Assembly: GCA_009763385.1 (NCBI GenBank)
Contig: CM019831.1
Span: 112,742,680 to 112,806,679, forward strand
DNA: 64,000 bases
Source: Coix lacryma-jobi var. lacryma-jobi
Taxonomy: Eukaryota > Streptophyta > Magnoliopsida > Poales > Poaceae
Direction: 5' to 3'
Shown here piece after piece: positions 41,085 through 52,500 of the stretch; the stretch's first letter is position 1; every line of letters begins with the position of its first letter. Under the pieces are notes generated by a model. The model searched no databases. It had not been told where the DNA came from and saw only the letters and a list, made by a program, of their open reading frames with translations. The translations under genes and the position numbers were made by a program.

Positions 41085-41659
41085 CAAACAAACGGTTCTA
41101 GATGCACAAACATCTCCAACCCTACTCCCTAGCAAGGCCAAAATTTGTAAGCTTATATTCATGTGGATGTGCAAATACAGTAGTAGAATGATTCATTGGC
41201 ATAGCGATTGCTTGAATTTCGATAATAGCTATAACATGTTTTGGCTTTATATATACTACTACACTTCAACACAAAAAGTAGACTAGTACATGTTCTCATG
41301 TTTGATTATTCTTATCATTGAGATTAATGGTCTAGGTTTGAAGCAACTAGAGCAACATGAGGTTGAGAGGAAAATCATCAAAGCCTTTTGAAGCTTGACT
41401 ATAACTTGGTCATCTCCATTCTCTAAGAGAATTATCTTGACAGATGACACCTAGTGAAGCAATCAATAAAATATTGTTCATGAGCTTCGGATAAACATTG
41501 TGGCCAAAGAGAAAGAAACATATCTTTCACCTCCAACACTTCTCAAGCACATCTACATCGCAGGAACATGATGAAAATTCAAGAGCGGGTGAGCAGTGAA
41601 GACACGAGCTCAAGTTCAAGTGATGAGTCAAACAGGAACTTCACCACCAAGGGCCCCAA
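41085..41659. repeat. Duplicated middle segment, copy in unit C (left part)
   Basis: This is the paralogue of 12860-13445 with the same landmark order. It continues after the CACTA insertion at 43359-44230. The junction with the Sirevirus LTR lies at 41084/41085. Confidence 0.75.
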
Positions 41660-43355
41660 CACTACCATAGAATAGTTCAATACTGCTAGTTCAAAATCCC
41701 CCTTCACAACTGGATTTTGAACCGATAGTAACATACCGGCAGTGATGTGGGGTTCACATCACTACCGGTTCTTCATTTATTCATCCAACATAGTGGTAGT
41801 AACATTGTTTATAAATGTTATATATCCCTTCTATAGTGTATGAAACTGTTGTAAGAGAGATGTAACTTTTGTGAACAATGTTACTACCATTTTATCCGAT
41901 GAAGAAATGGACAAAATAAAAGTTGTTGATCTTCATAATTTCTACAACTTCTATGTTCATAACTTTTTCAGCTAAATCATGCATTTAGTGTTCCAATATG
42001 ACCTTTGAAGTCATCATTTTTGAAATTCAAAATTTGAATATATAAAACACAGTCACATGAAAAGATGGGTAAAATAATGGCTGCAATAACACAATACATT
42101 GATAGAGCATGGTTTTAGAAATAATTAGGAAAAAAATATCAAATTTGAAGTTAGTACAAGGGAGAAAGTCTAGTTACACATTTTAGCTAGAGGTTAAAAA
42201 GAAAAATCAGAGTTTTTCAATAATTTCAAAAATTAGTTTCAAACTGCATTTTGATGTAGTAAATTATTTCAAATGAAAAAGTGATTAACTAAAAGGTTGC
42301 TTAAATTTTTGTGGTCTACAATTTTTGTTTTGGGCATTTCTCAATCCGAGGTCGTTTGAAAGATTTAAATTTTAAATTTTAGATATCAAACATGATTTTC
42401 ATTACAAAGATTATTTCAAATGAAAATATTTGGACATCCAAACGATGTCAAATTTAAAAACTTTGAACTAAAAGGTTATAGACTAGTTATGTACTACAAC
42501 TTTCATATAAAGGTCGTTTTCATCGGACACTATGGGAGAATTATTTATTTGGCCCTCAAAAAAACTCTGGTTAGTTATGTGGCCTTATTTTTTTTCGAAG
42601 TTGATTTTGTTACTTATTTGGCCTTCCGTTAGATTTAAGGACATAACGGTGTCAAGTGTTGAGTAAAAAGACCATTTTACCCTTGCGCTTTAAAAAATAA
42701 AACAACAGTCTTATATTTATTTATTTATATATATAATAGAATCAAAATCTATGCACATTTTTGGGCGGCAGGCTGCTGGCTGTAGGAGCACCATGGCTGC
42801 CTGGCTGTGTAGGTGCATCGTTTCCAAAAATATGTATAGTTTTTTGTTCTATTATATATATATATATAACTGTTTTTTTTATTTTTTTTAAGCGTAGGGT
42901 CAAAATGATCTTTTTACCTAACACTTAACACTGTTATGTCCTCAAATCTAACGGAAGGTCAAATAAGTAACAAAGTTTTGTTTTGAGGTCATATACATAA
43001 CTTCAATAAAAAAGGGTCACATAAGTAACAAGAGTTTTTTTTGAGGACCAAATAAATAATTCTCCCATAAACTTATGAAGTTTTCTTGCAGCACATCACT
43101 GTCGATTCAAGCCACGAACCGACAGTGATAGCATTAGTGTTGGTTCTTGGCTAAAACCGATAGTGGTGACCCAATATAACTGTCGGTTCATGGGTAAAAC
43201 TGACACTAATATTAATCGACAGTAAAGACCCGTATATTAGTGTCAGTTTTAGAAAAAAAAAACCGATAGTGATGTGTCGGGAGGCATTATCACTGTTGGT
43301 TTTTTAAAATCTGGCAGTGATGAGGCCAGCAGTGAAGACCAAATCTGTAGTAGTG
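41660..43355. mobile_element. CACTA element, ACCGGTAGTGATG type
   Basis: It begins CACTACCATAG and ends CTGTAGTAGTG, flanked by CAA (41657-41659 and 43356-43358). Inverted subterminal copies of CCGGCAGTGATG and CCGACAGTGATAG lie in both arms. The paralogous site at 13445 is empty. No transposase is present. Internal AT-rich repeats (about 42240-42500) resemble the 147-bp array but are more diverged. Confidence 0.93.
42534..43066. mobile_element. Long-inverted-repeat MITE nested in CACTA
   Basis: Left GGGAGAATTATTTATTTGG and right CCAAATAAATAATTCTCCC are exact inverted partners, and the complementarity continues inward in blocks (CTTCCGTTAGATTTA, ATAACGGTGT, TATATATAATAGAA), making a roughly 530-bp foldback. 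The immediate flanks are TAT and ATA. The superfamily is not assigned. The central 110 bases are GC-richer (GGCGGCAGGCTGCTGG). Confidence 0.8.
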
Positions 43356-44231
43356 CAAGAAATGCCTCTTCTCCAAGACATTATGCATAGCGTCATATGG
43401 ACAAAGGTAATAAAAGAAATCTAAGCGATGACTCCTAATCTTTGGATAACGGAGATGACCCATATGAACTAATCCATGAACAACAATGGGCTCTTAAGAA
43501 GAAATAAGGGCAAACATGCAATTGGACTTTAAAACAAGGGCAGTGTTGCAAATGGCCCTAAGAAGAAATTTAAAGCCAGGCCTCTCAACGTCTCTCAAGG
43601 CTACTGAAGAGAAACTTGCAACCTTTCTTGTCAATTATAAGAATTTTTCTAGACAAGTTAAACTTGTTGGATTAGGACCATAAGGATCTCAAGACTAAAA
43701 TTGTGATAATTGAGAATGAACCTATAGGGTAATTTGAGTATCCTTCATGGTTTCATTGATGGTTTTCTAGCCACTTTCATTCACGGTTTCATGGCTGGTA
43801 TTCCATACCATATAGTTTTCTATGGAAGTCCTAAGCAATAGATGACAAATGTGCAGTATATGTATCCACCATTGCATACGTTATTTGTGGTGTATGTTTT
43901 GGTGGCTTCCACAAAAGACTTGGTGCCTTCTACAAATCTTGTATACGTTGGCTCCAAACAGTATGTACGTCAATCCGTGATCCATATATGCAAATAACAA
44001 GATGAGTACAATGACATCTTTCACTCCCTTCACTTTTTCTGAAGTTAATTATCACAGACATAAATGGGCTTGTGGCTGCAGTTCTAGCTAGTCCTGCTGC
44101 TCTAGGCTGGATTGACCCAGTTGGAGTTATCGTCCTAAGTGATATAAACAACTCTAGGAATTTCATTGTTATATATATACTATTTTAATAACCATGTGAA
44201 TGAATATGCATGGTGTAGGCGTCTCAACTTA

Positions 44232-46621
44232 GGGCATATTCAGTTATCGACCAACCTGGCATGAATTCAATTCGGTTCAATTAGCCTGCGAAACCCAGCT
44301 CGATCTGCACCCGATTATACGGCCGCACCTCCGCGAACGATCGAACCAGGTTTTACGGGTACATCTCGCCAGGAATCAAACCACTACTCTAGAGTCCTAG
44401 AGCAAATCCTCGCAAAGGCGAGCGCGACTGCCGCGGTGCTAGGTTCTAACGATGGCATGCACTATGCCAACAGGGCACTGTAGGGGCGGCTCTAGAAGCA
44501 TTGTAGGCGGCTGGCCCAACCGCTCCTATCAAGGTGTACTTACATTGCACCCACTGTAGGAGCGGTTGGGGCAGCCGCCCCTATAGTGCATCCACCCCTA
44601 CAGTGAGAGTGAGATCCACTGTAAGGGCGGCTGGTGACCGCCCCTACAGTGGATCTCACTATAGGGGCGACTCTAGATTGAGCTGCCCCTACAGTGCATT
44701 TTCTAGGAAAAAAAATAAATATTTATATAATTTAAACCACAACACAATATATATATATAATTCAAATCACAGCACAACATATATATATAATCCAAACACA
44801 AGAGAAGTGCAAAGTTCATCATCCATACAAGTTCCACCATGTAATGATTTTGAAACAAAATCTTAGAAGACAGAAGTGAGAAATATGAGAACATGTCTAT
44901 TTGCAGTCATTCAGTTCCAAAACAACAACAGTTCTAAAAAAAACAAGGGAAACTTAAATATTTTAGCACTTTTTGAGAGGGCATGTCAGCAATAGAACAC
45001 ATGCGAAAATGGAACAGGAGAATGGCAGGAGCTTGAAATCCTTGCTGCAGCAGAGATCTGAAACAAGAAAAATATGATAAGAAAAATATTGTGGTTCAGG
45101 AGCACAATGTCAATATGCATGCACTACGGTGGAAACATTATCAGTGAACTCACAGAAGCGTCCCTCTGCAAATTCACCGTGTATTGGAGTTTATATATAT
45201 TTAAACTTTTCTCATCTTGGAGCCTTTTGTAATTTATTGCTAAAATGCGTATGAAAACTATCACTAGATCCACCATTGGCTACAGTTTATCAGACTTCAA
45301 ACCTATAGGGTGAGTTTCTAGTAACTTTCTATGCACCTTTTCAAAAGTAATTTTCAATGCACACTTCTGTTGACAAATGGAAGCTGCCACTATGCTCTGC
45401 AATCACCCCAGCCATTCAGGTATACTCAGTTCCAATTTCTTACTGTACCAACGCTTAACAGTATACTACTGATGACTATGCATACCTGAAACCGCGGCAA
45501 AGATTTTCCCCATCTTAGGCATAATCTCCAAAAAAAATCCCCATCTCAGGAACCCTAACTCTAATCATAAACTAAGCATTTGAGTAAAGATTGAGAACAT
45601 GGGCAGGCGAGGAGTGGTTCGTACCGGATCTGGACCAGGTCGCCATCTTCATGTGGCTGTTGCAGTCGAGAGGTTCGTACCCGGCGCAAGGGCCGGGTCG
45701 CCGCCGCCACACCCGCATGCTCAGGGCCGCCGTCGCCAGCGTGCCTCCGGCCGCTGTCGCGCGAGCTCTCCGGCCGACCGCGCCGAGCGCCCTCAACGAG
45801 ACCACGCCGCGTCGGGCGCCTTTCATTTGGGCCCGCACGGAGGATCCTCGTCGGACCGTCGCCTTGCCGAGCGCCCTCGAGACAGGCCGTTGCGGGCGCC
45901 TCCGGGATGCTCGCCGCCGCCACCTCTCCGGGTTGAGGCCGCTTCCGTCACGACGGCCTAAGGGCATCGGGGCCGAGCTCGACGGAGCCGCGCACGGCTT
46001 TGCTTCACGCGGGCGCCGGCGAACCAAGCGCGATGCCACTGCCGAGTCCGACCAGCCGACCTCCCTCTCCCTCAGTCTCTCTTCTCTCTGTGCTGTTCGG
46101 CGGCTGAAGGGAAGAGAAAGGAGAGAGTGGTGATAAGAAATTAGGGTTTGATTCATTTTTATACGTGGCTCATCATGTCCGAACGAATCTCCACCGTCCG
46201 ATCTAAATGAATGGCTCAGATTCATTAGCCATTAGGGTTTGTAAACTGGGCCGCTGCTGGGCCTTTAGGGATGAAGCCTGAGCGGGCCACAAGGAGGCAA
46301 GCAGGCCGTGCGGGCTATGCGTGCTCACGTGGCTGGTGATTGAACCGCCCCTACACTGTAGGGGCGGTTCAATCACCAGCCGCCCCTACAGTGTTTTGTA
46401 GGGGCGGCTGGTAACGATGGGCACCAACACGCCACTGTAAGTACGGCTCCAACACCAGCCGCCCCTACAGTGAAAGATGTCTCGTACTTATAGAGCTTTT
46501 TTCAGGTAGTGATGGGCACGAGATCTTGCACCTCGCGATTGCCGATCTTCCTGCACACATACCGTACCCTGGCTCAATTGTTCGCTGGATTGGTTCCACA
46601 TGGTTGCAACCGAACATGGCC
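44232..46621. mobile_element. Tourist/Harbinger-type MITE split by CACTA
   Basis: Left GGGCATATTCAGTTATCG and right GGTTGCAACCGAACATGGCC are inverted termini with TTA on both sides (44229-44231 and 46622-46624). The paralogue in unit B has the empty site CATCTTAATAACTCCAAAG at 15352. Without the nested CACTA it is about 335 bp. A 3-bp TTA duplication is typical of PIF/Harbinger MITEs. Confidence 0.85.
44460..46511. mobile_element. CACTA element, GGGGCGGCT type
   Basis: It starts CACTATGCCAACAGG and ends TTTTTTCAGGTAGTG, flanked by ATG (44457-44459 and 46512-46514). Subterminal CTGTAGGGGCGGCT motifs and complements fill 44485-44700 and 46330-46475. There is no transposase. The interior 45560-46230 is GC-rich and ends in what looks like a promoter or 5-prime UTR of a captured host gene (on the minus strand ATCTGAGCCATTCATTTAGA then CTCTCTCCTTTCTCTTCCC); overlapping frames there on both strands show no domain. 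Confidence 0.93.
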
Positions 46622-46920
46622 TTAATCTCTCCAAAGAGAATGTAAGATTTTTTAGATATAGTTTTCACATGGTGGACAAGTTATTTTTCGTTTCACAAAC
46701 TGACATGATTATTAATATCTTCATATAAGGACCTTACAAGACTGCTACCTGTTGCTAGAACAGTTGGACCCTCTATTAATTTAATGAAAACAAAAGTGTG
46801 ACAAAAGGACAAAGAAAACAAATAACTCTACGATTTCAAACAAGGAAGGACTACGGTCTCCAAACTTTAGATTGGCTTATATGGATCTTTTAAAAATCCA
46901 AGTGGTGTTTCACAATAGGT
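46622..46920 (-). pseudogene. Glycine-rich gene remnant, coding region deleted
   Basis: This aligns with the 3-prime flank of the gene at 15626-16204: ACAAGTTATTTTT, CTTCATATAAGGACCTTACAA, AACAGTTGGACCCT and TTTAGATTG.CTTATATGGA are shared. At 46884-46890 the alignment jumps from the position just after the stop codon straight to the promoter-side phrase CTTTTAAAA.TCCA, so the complete coding region and about 150 bases of promoter are deleted. Nothing coding is left. Confidence 0.75.
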
Positions 46921-47488
46921 GGCCAAGTGAGTACATGTTACACGAATGATCTTATTAGCAGTAGGACTACATACGTGTTATTACACTCTTTGTAGATAAG
47001 ATTAGCTAAGCCTCGATCATCTCCATCCATAGATTATGTGTGGCACAAATTAGCATTCGTCGGTGTTTGCAAGCTCTAGGTCCATTGAAACTAAACTAGC
47101 TGCTTTCTCCAGTTTAAGGTGTTCAATTTTTGTATTATTCTTCGTCTCAGTATACAGAGAAGTTAGTTATTGCTGATTTTCGGACTTAGTAATGTGTGAA
47201 AGCTAGGTTTAGTTCCATTAAAACTCTATTTTCTGAACAAAGTAGCCAAAGCTCTGACACTCAGTTAAGTAAGAAAAGAGTATATGTTGTACAAGGTTCC
47301 ATTAAAAACTATTGCATCGAATTTACTTGGGATGTCGTATCTCTCTAGTCTCTTCTTGATGTGTGCATATATATTGCGTTGTTGGACAAATACTCTATAC
47401 AGAACTGAAAGGAATTGAACTATCAACTTCCAAGCTCTCTCAAATACATATACTTCATTTCACCCTACCTGAAAACAAAAGGAAATTC

Positions 47489-47514
47489 GGGGGGGGGGGG
47501 GGGGGGGGGGGGGG
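47489..47514 (+). repeat. Run of 26 G
   Basis: An uninterrupted G26 run at a place where unit B reads a short AT-rich sequence. The exact length may be affected by sequencing. Confidence 0.9.
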
Positions 47515-47645
47515 TGTATTACTTCCGCAAGGATTATGGCCCTCACTTGTTGGCTTTTGCTTGGGATAAATCGTCACGGTTGAAAAACATGCAAAAAAAA
47601 AACAGGCATACTGCAATAAACTCAAATATGCATGATCCTCACGAC

Positions 47646-48411
47646 CAGGGATGAAAACGGTCGGAAAACTACTCAACCGTTTTCTACTTTTACATTTGAA
47701 TACGAAAACAAAAACGAAAATGAAAGCGGTAAAACCGGACACGAAAACAAACACGAACTTGCGGAATACTCAGAATTTTGAAAACGGACCAATTCGAGCG
47801 GAATTATACCGAACACGGACGGTATACGAAAAATCAATACGGAATACCGACCCACAATGCATATCAATTTAATTTCTTTCACAAGAGGAAAAAAAAGAAA
47901 AAAAAGAGGAAATTTTTAAGATGTCATCATAACTAGACTAGAAAGGATAGCAACAAAGCCTAGTCCATTTAGCTCTCTCTTTTGGTCGGTCCAGTCACAT
48001 GCAACACAACAACAACACCGCGTGAAGCCAGATAAAGCCGTGCAGCACCGTGCGAGTGATTAGTTCCGCCTCAGCGACTCAGGGAGGCGCGATGGGGTGA
48101 GCTACCTAAATAATTCGGTCCATGGACATCAGTACTCCACACTTACCTTTGCCTATTTGCCTGGACAGTAATGACCGACAACCAAATTTGGTTTAAAATG
48201 AATTTTGAAATAAGGATATTTCGGATTAAAAGTAGAAAATGGTCGAACCCGATCAAAAAAACTCCTCAACCATTTTCTACTTCTACATTTGAAATACGAA
48301 AACAGAAGCAAAAACGGTAAAATCGGATAAGAAAATACAGATTCGATCGGAATAAATATAGAAAACGATGCGGTTCAGTTCGGGATATTTTCGTTCCGTT
48401 TTCATCGTCAG
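47646..48411. mobile_element. Non-autonomous hAT element (CAGGGATGAAAACGG)
   Basis: The left end CAGGGATGAAAACGG and right end CCGTTTTCATCGTCAG are inverted, flanked by TCACGAC (47639-47645 and 48412-48418) with the eighth base differing. Unit A has the uninterrupted site CTCGTCACTCTGCATTT. The interior repeats ACCGTTTTCTACTTTTACAT-like phrases near both ends. The reading frames there lack any transposase domain. Confidence 0.85.
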
Positions 48412-49598
48412 TCACGACTATGCATTTGGCCATTCTCTCCCACAGTTCAAGTGTCATCTGCGAGTTGTCTTTAGCAACCGGTCACATGTGGTATTGTGGT
48501 GTAGTGTCCAGCACTGTGAAACATGCACAGCTGGTGACACGACAATCAAAAGATAACGAGATCACCCATAGTGTAACCTAGAATTTTATATACCTTTTAT
48601 GATCAGACTCTTGCATTAAACTAACAGTACGTGAAGCTAGTAAACGACAACCTGCAGGGTTCAGGCATGAAGACTTAACAGCCTGCATGCATGTTTGAAT
48701 ATCAACACAAGCATCCCCTGATCGCCCGAACGATTCTCTTTCTCTTGCAGTGGGTGGTTGACATTGCAGAGGTGACCTCGAGGTTTTCACAACATTGACA
48801 AAGTCAGGCATGGGCTTAAGAACTACTCCTCTTATACTATGTGTACCTGGCGAACTCGATAAGAAAGACAACTCACAAGGCTAATTAGTTATTAGTAGTA
48901 CAATGCAAGCCGTCCACTTGCAGTAGATGGGTAGGTCGTCAGGCCGAGATTGTCTCTGATAGCCGTCAGATAATATTGTGAAGAAAACGCTTGCACTGAC
49001 ACACTAACTAATTTAACAATACATGTTAAGAAACATAAAAATTGTCTCTTATTTCGAATTCGATGCAAGGATCGATCTGCTATTTCCTTTTCACAAATGC
49101 CTTGTCATTTGCTTAATTAGTTACATCGTGATGACACCCATTGCTTAATTACATAGTGATGACACCTAGTGACTTGAGTGCATTGGTCTTATCTCAATTG
49201 CAGTATACAATTAAGGCAACTTAAAACTAAAACATTGTGCTGATCCAATGGTCCTGGCTGTGATGCAATTGTGTGTCGCGTACCACATCTTTTCATGGTC
49301 AATTAGATCTTCCAAGTGTTCTCTTTTTCCTGTTTTAGAAAATACTAGTATATGAAAACATGATTCAGACATATGCTGCATGTAACTCCATTTGAGACTA
49401 CATGTAACAGAATACGACATGTTTGAAGTTAGTTCCTGTGTCCCGCAGTCCATATATTCTATCAGGATGTGGCAGATGACAGGGCTGAAAAAATGTTCAT
49501 TCACTGGTCAGCCAGTCAGCATCGTATCATCGCCAGAATTTTCTTTGCAGCTGCTTCCAATGGCGGGCCATGCTTGGGCTGCTAACCTGGCATGGTAG

Positions 49599-50289
49599 CA
49601 GGGACGAAGCCAGGAAAAAATTTAGGAGGGACTGAATAAAAGTTGATGCTGAAATTCAAAAAAAAAAGTCACCTGCTCACCCGCATACCTCGAGCCTGCT
49701 GCAGACTGCGCGTGCCCTCGTCCACTAGCGCCACGCCCGCCAACGATCGCTTGCCAGCCTGCCACTGTGTCTGCTGGTTGCCACAGTTGGCTGCATGCTC
49801 ACAGCTTGCCACGTCGCTCGGCTTCGCTACTAGGTCTGGCTGCTCGTCGGTCGCCTATCATGGCCCCGCCGGCTTGTCCCCACACAACCGCACCCAGGAG
49901 TCGCTGGCCCGTTGGTTGCGTCGCGGCGTAGTCGCGTTCATCGCCCACTAGGAATTGTGTGATGCCGCGTAAACAGAAAGAAACACTCTATAGAAATGGG
50001 TTAGGGCACAGGGAAGGAACACTCTAAGGATGGGTTGGGGTGGTGGACTGGGAACTAAGAAATTAGGATTGCGTCTTGTGCCTTAAATGGATAATTCTCT
50101 ATGTTTATTGGATTGCTTGCCTAATTAACAAAAGAGAACATCTTCTACTTCCAATAAATTCTAGCCCCTCCTACCTTATATATCTACGACTAAAATTAAA
50201 TTTCAACAGCATACTATAGGAATTTCATGTACTCGGTAGTGGTAGGAGGGGCTCGAGCCCCTCCCGCTCCACCGCTACCTCCGTCCCTG
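49599..50289. mobile_element. Non-autonomous hAT element (CAGGGACG)
   Basis: It starts CAGGGACGAAGCCAGG and ends ACCTCCGTCCCTG, with a perfect 8-bp target duplication CATGGTAG (49591-49598 and 50290-50297). Inverted GAGGGGCTCGAGCCCCTC lies near the right end. The 691-bp interior has a GC-rich frame without a domain. The stretch 49206-49590 before it shows nothing recognisable. Confidence 0.93.
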
Positions 50290-50334
50290 CATGGTAGCCT
50301 AGACCAGTGTGGACTGATGTGGACTGTTAGTTTG

Positions 50335-50503
50335 GGTATATAACCGCTGACTCCATAAACCCTACCTCCCATTGTTCCTGCTTCCCCTCATCTAGCATGG
50401 ATTTTCATCCTCCAACCACCTTTTATTACCCCTCCCCTGATCCTAATCCCACATCTCACATTCCCTCAATCCGGCCTGTGCCCTCATTCGTCATCGCCTT
50501 CAC
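50335..50503 (+). pseudogene. Possible promoter and start of an interrupted gene
   Basis: A TATA box GTATATAA (50336-50343) lies about 54 bases before ATG 50397. The frame opens with a Pro-rich stretch (MDFHPPTTFYYPSPDPNP) and is cut 36 codons later by the hAT-like insertion at 50504. The protein is not recognised. This may be chance spacing; no continuation is convincing. Confidence 0.25.
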
Positions 50504-50962
50504 TAGGGGCGAAAACGGTTGGAAATCATTGGTAGGAGCTCAAATTATGTTTCACATTATTTTCTCAAAAACAAAATCGATACGACATTTTTAGAAACGA
50601 GAATGGCATCGATATTCCGGTAAATTCAGGTCAGCATGTGAGGGCGAAGATGTGAGGTGCCCTCAAAGGTCAATGCCTCAAAGGCTAGCAGCGCTGAGCG
50701 GCTTGGCCAATGGGCCTCGCTTGGGGTGTGGGGGTGCTCAGTGGAGATGAGATTGAGTTTTTCTAACTAAGTTCGGTAATTCTCGATGGTAGATTATTGG
50801 TTAAATATGGTATTTTTTGAAAATAAATGGAAGAGAGTTAAATCACTTTCATTTTCATTATCAGATATTTTTACCATTTTCGTTTGTGTTTTATCTGTTA
50901 CCGTTAATTTCTTAAAAATGACTTCTGATAATCGAGAACTATCGGTTTAGTTTTCAGCCCTA
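50504..50962. mobile_element. hAT-like MITE, TAGGG(G/C) type
   Basis: The left end TAGGGGCGAAAACGGTTGG and right end CGGTTTAGTTTTCAGCCCTA are inverted partners related to the element at 47646. The flanking 8-mers GCCTTCAC and GCCACATT agree only in part, so the target duplication is decayed or the ends are slightly wrong. Confidence 0.6.
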
Positions 50963-51039
50963 GCCACATTCAATTCCATTTCTCTCGTCTCTTAATCCCG
51001 AGTAGTGCAAACACAAGGTTGATATGTACCCTTGCGGTT

Positions 51040-52500
51040 TATCCTTATGATGAGTGATTGATCAAAAAGCTCACGGGTTAATGTGAGTGTGTGACATATC
51101 TCTTGGCTGTGTTAGTGTGCAGGTGTAGAGCTCAGAGGTAATGGTTGATGGTGAGGTGAAGGTCAAATAGATACATGCTATGCCGATGGACCGAGAGTGG
51201 CGAAGGGCGGCCATGAGGCTTGGACTAAGGAACCAGGAGGTTAGACGACCAGTTGCAGTAGTTTTCACATGGCATCGACAAGCAAGAGTACATGAGGATG
51301 AAGACGGCATCAGTCGAGTCAAGACGGAAGATGATAGCGTCGTGGCACCTGGCGGAGGCCAGACACGGACTTGCATGGGAGATGCAAGTGTCATCGGTTG
51401 ATTCAGGAAGGAAGGCGAAGGCATCATGCTTGGCGATGTCTTGACTTGTGTTGACATCGATGTCAGCAGACATCGCCAAGCAAGTTTTCAGGTTTGGGTC
51501 TCAAAACCTAGGGTGGTCAGTTCCTGAGTTTGGGCCTCAAAACTCAGGATGGCAGGTTTGTCGATTTGGGCCTTAAAACGCATCAGAGGTTTCGAGGAGG
51601 AACGGGGTGGCACGCGGCGACACCGTTAGGCTTGCATTGCGGTGAAGCTAACGATGAGGAACGTGTGTGACCGTCGATGAAGAAAAACCTATAGAGTTGG
51701 ACAGGAATACCCATGGGCTAGCTAGTTCACTCTATGTATCCTAGGGGTAGAAGGGGTATTATGTAATAGGCTATAAATAAGGGATGACACTCCTCATCCC
51801 TCCTTACCACTTTAGACCGCTATTTTCCACTTCATCTGTTAGGGTTTCCCTTCCCCGTAGCTGATGTTGTGATCCGTAGATAAATCATTCCTCTGTGTAC
51901 ATGGATTCCAGGAAAGGTGACTGTAATCACCTTGTCCTCGTTGGCTATTTTGCTAAAATCTTTTTGTTCGCATTTTGTTCTTCGCGTTCTTGTTCCACCC
52001 TTTCTAGCTCTTTTGCGAGATCTTTTGATTTGAGGAATGGATAGCGATTCCATTTCAACTATCATGTGCTTTGTCGTGAGAGACATCTTTCCACCAAAGG
52101 AATTCATCTAATTCCTCAGGAGCACATAGATCGGGCGAATTTTGTTTTTAGATAAATTTTTTCCCTTTTGCAAGAGATCTCCAATTCATAAATTTCTAGT
52201 TGGGTTCATGTCATGATCTCTTATGAGCAGCTCACCAACATTGTTGTGATCATCTGTGCAAAATTTGGTGAAATTTGGAGTTGATTTAACTGAGTTTTTT
52301 TGGTCGATTTGGTGTTTGAATCGAGACTGTTTTTGGGCTGATCGGACGCTGCTACATCACGACCAGACACTACAGTACTTGCTACAGTGCGTCCAACGCT
52401 ACAATAACTGCTACTGTAACAGTAGCCGACCCTGACACTACAGTGCGCCCAAACGTGACACTGTTACTGTTCAATGTAGCTTTGCGTGACGAAAATCCTA
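51040..52500 (+). other. Possible LTR-retrotransposon LTR/leader remnant
   Basis: A TATA box CTATAAATAA at 51771-51780 is followed by a pyrimidine-rich leader with TTAGGGTTTCCCTTCCCC, resembling the promoter and transcript start of a plant LTR. Downstream, CTACAGTGCG- and ACGCTAC-like phrases recur (52340-52470). No clear TG...CA ends, primer site or Gag/Pol are visible. Confidence 0.3.

Larger units (their letters stand above)
46921..49205. repeat. Tandem unit C, upstream segment
   Basis: The promoter-side segment of the third copy, matching 16750-18975 and 10960-12150. It carries a poly-G run and a hAT insertion not found in the others. No gene is recognised. Confidence 0.75.

Noticed and set aside
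45561..46225. Several 120-217-codon frames on both strands
   Set aside because: GC-rich interior of a non-autonomous CACTA; frames overlap and lack domains. Kept only as a possible captured fragment.
51832..52107. 91-codon basic minus-strand frame
   Set aside because: It opposes the TATA-containing plus-strand leader, shows no domain, and its Lys/Arg clusters come from pyrimidine-rich plus-strand sequence.
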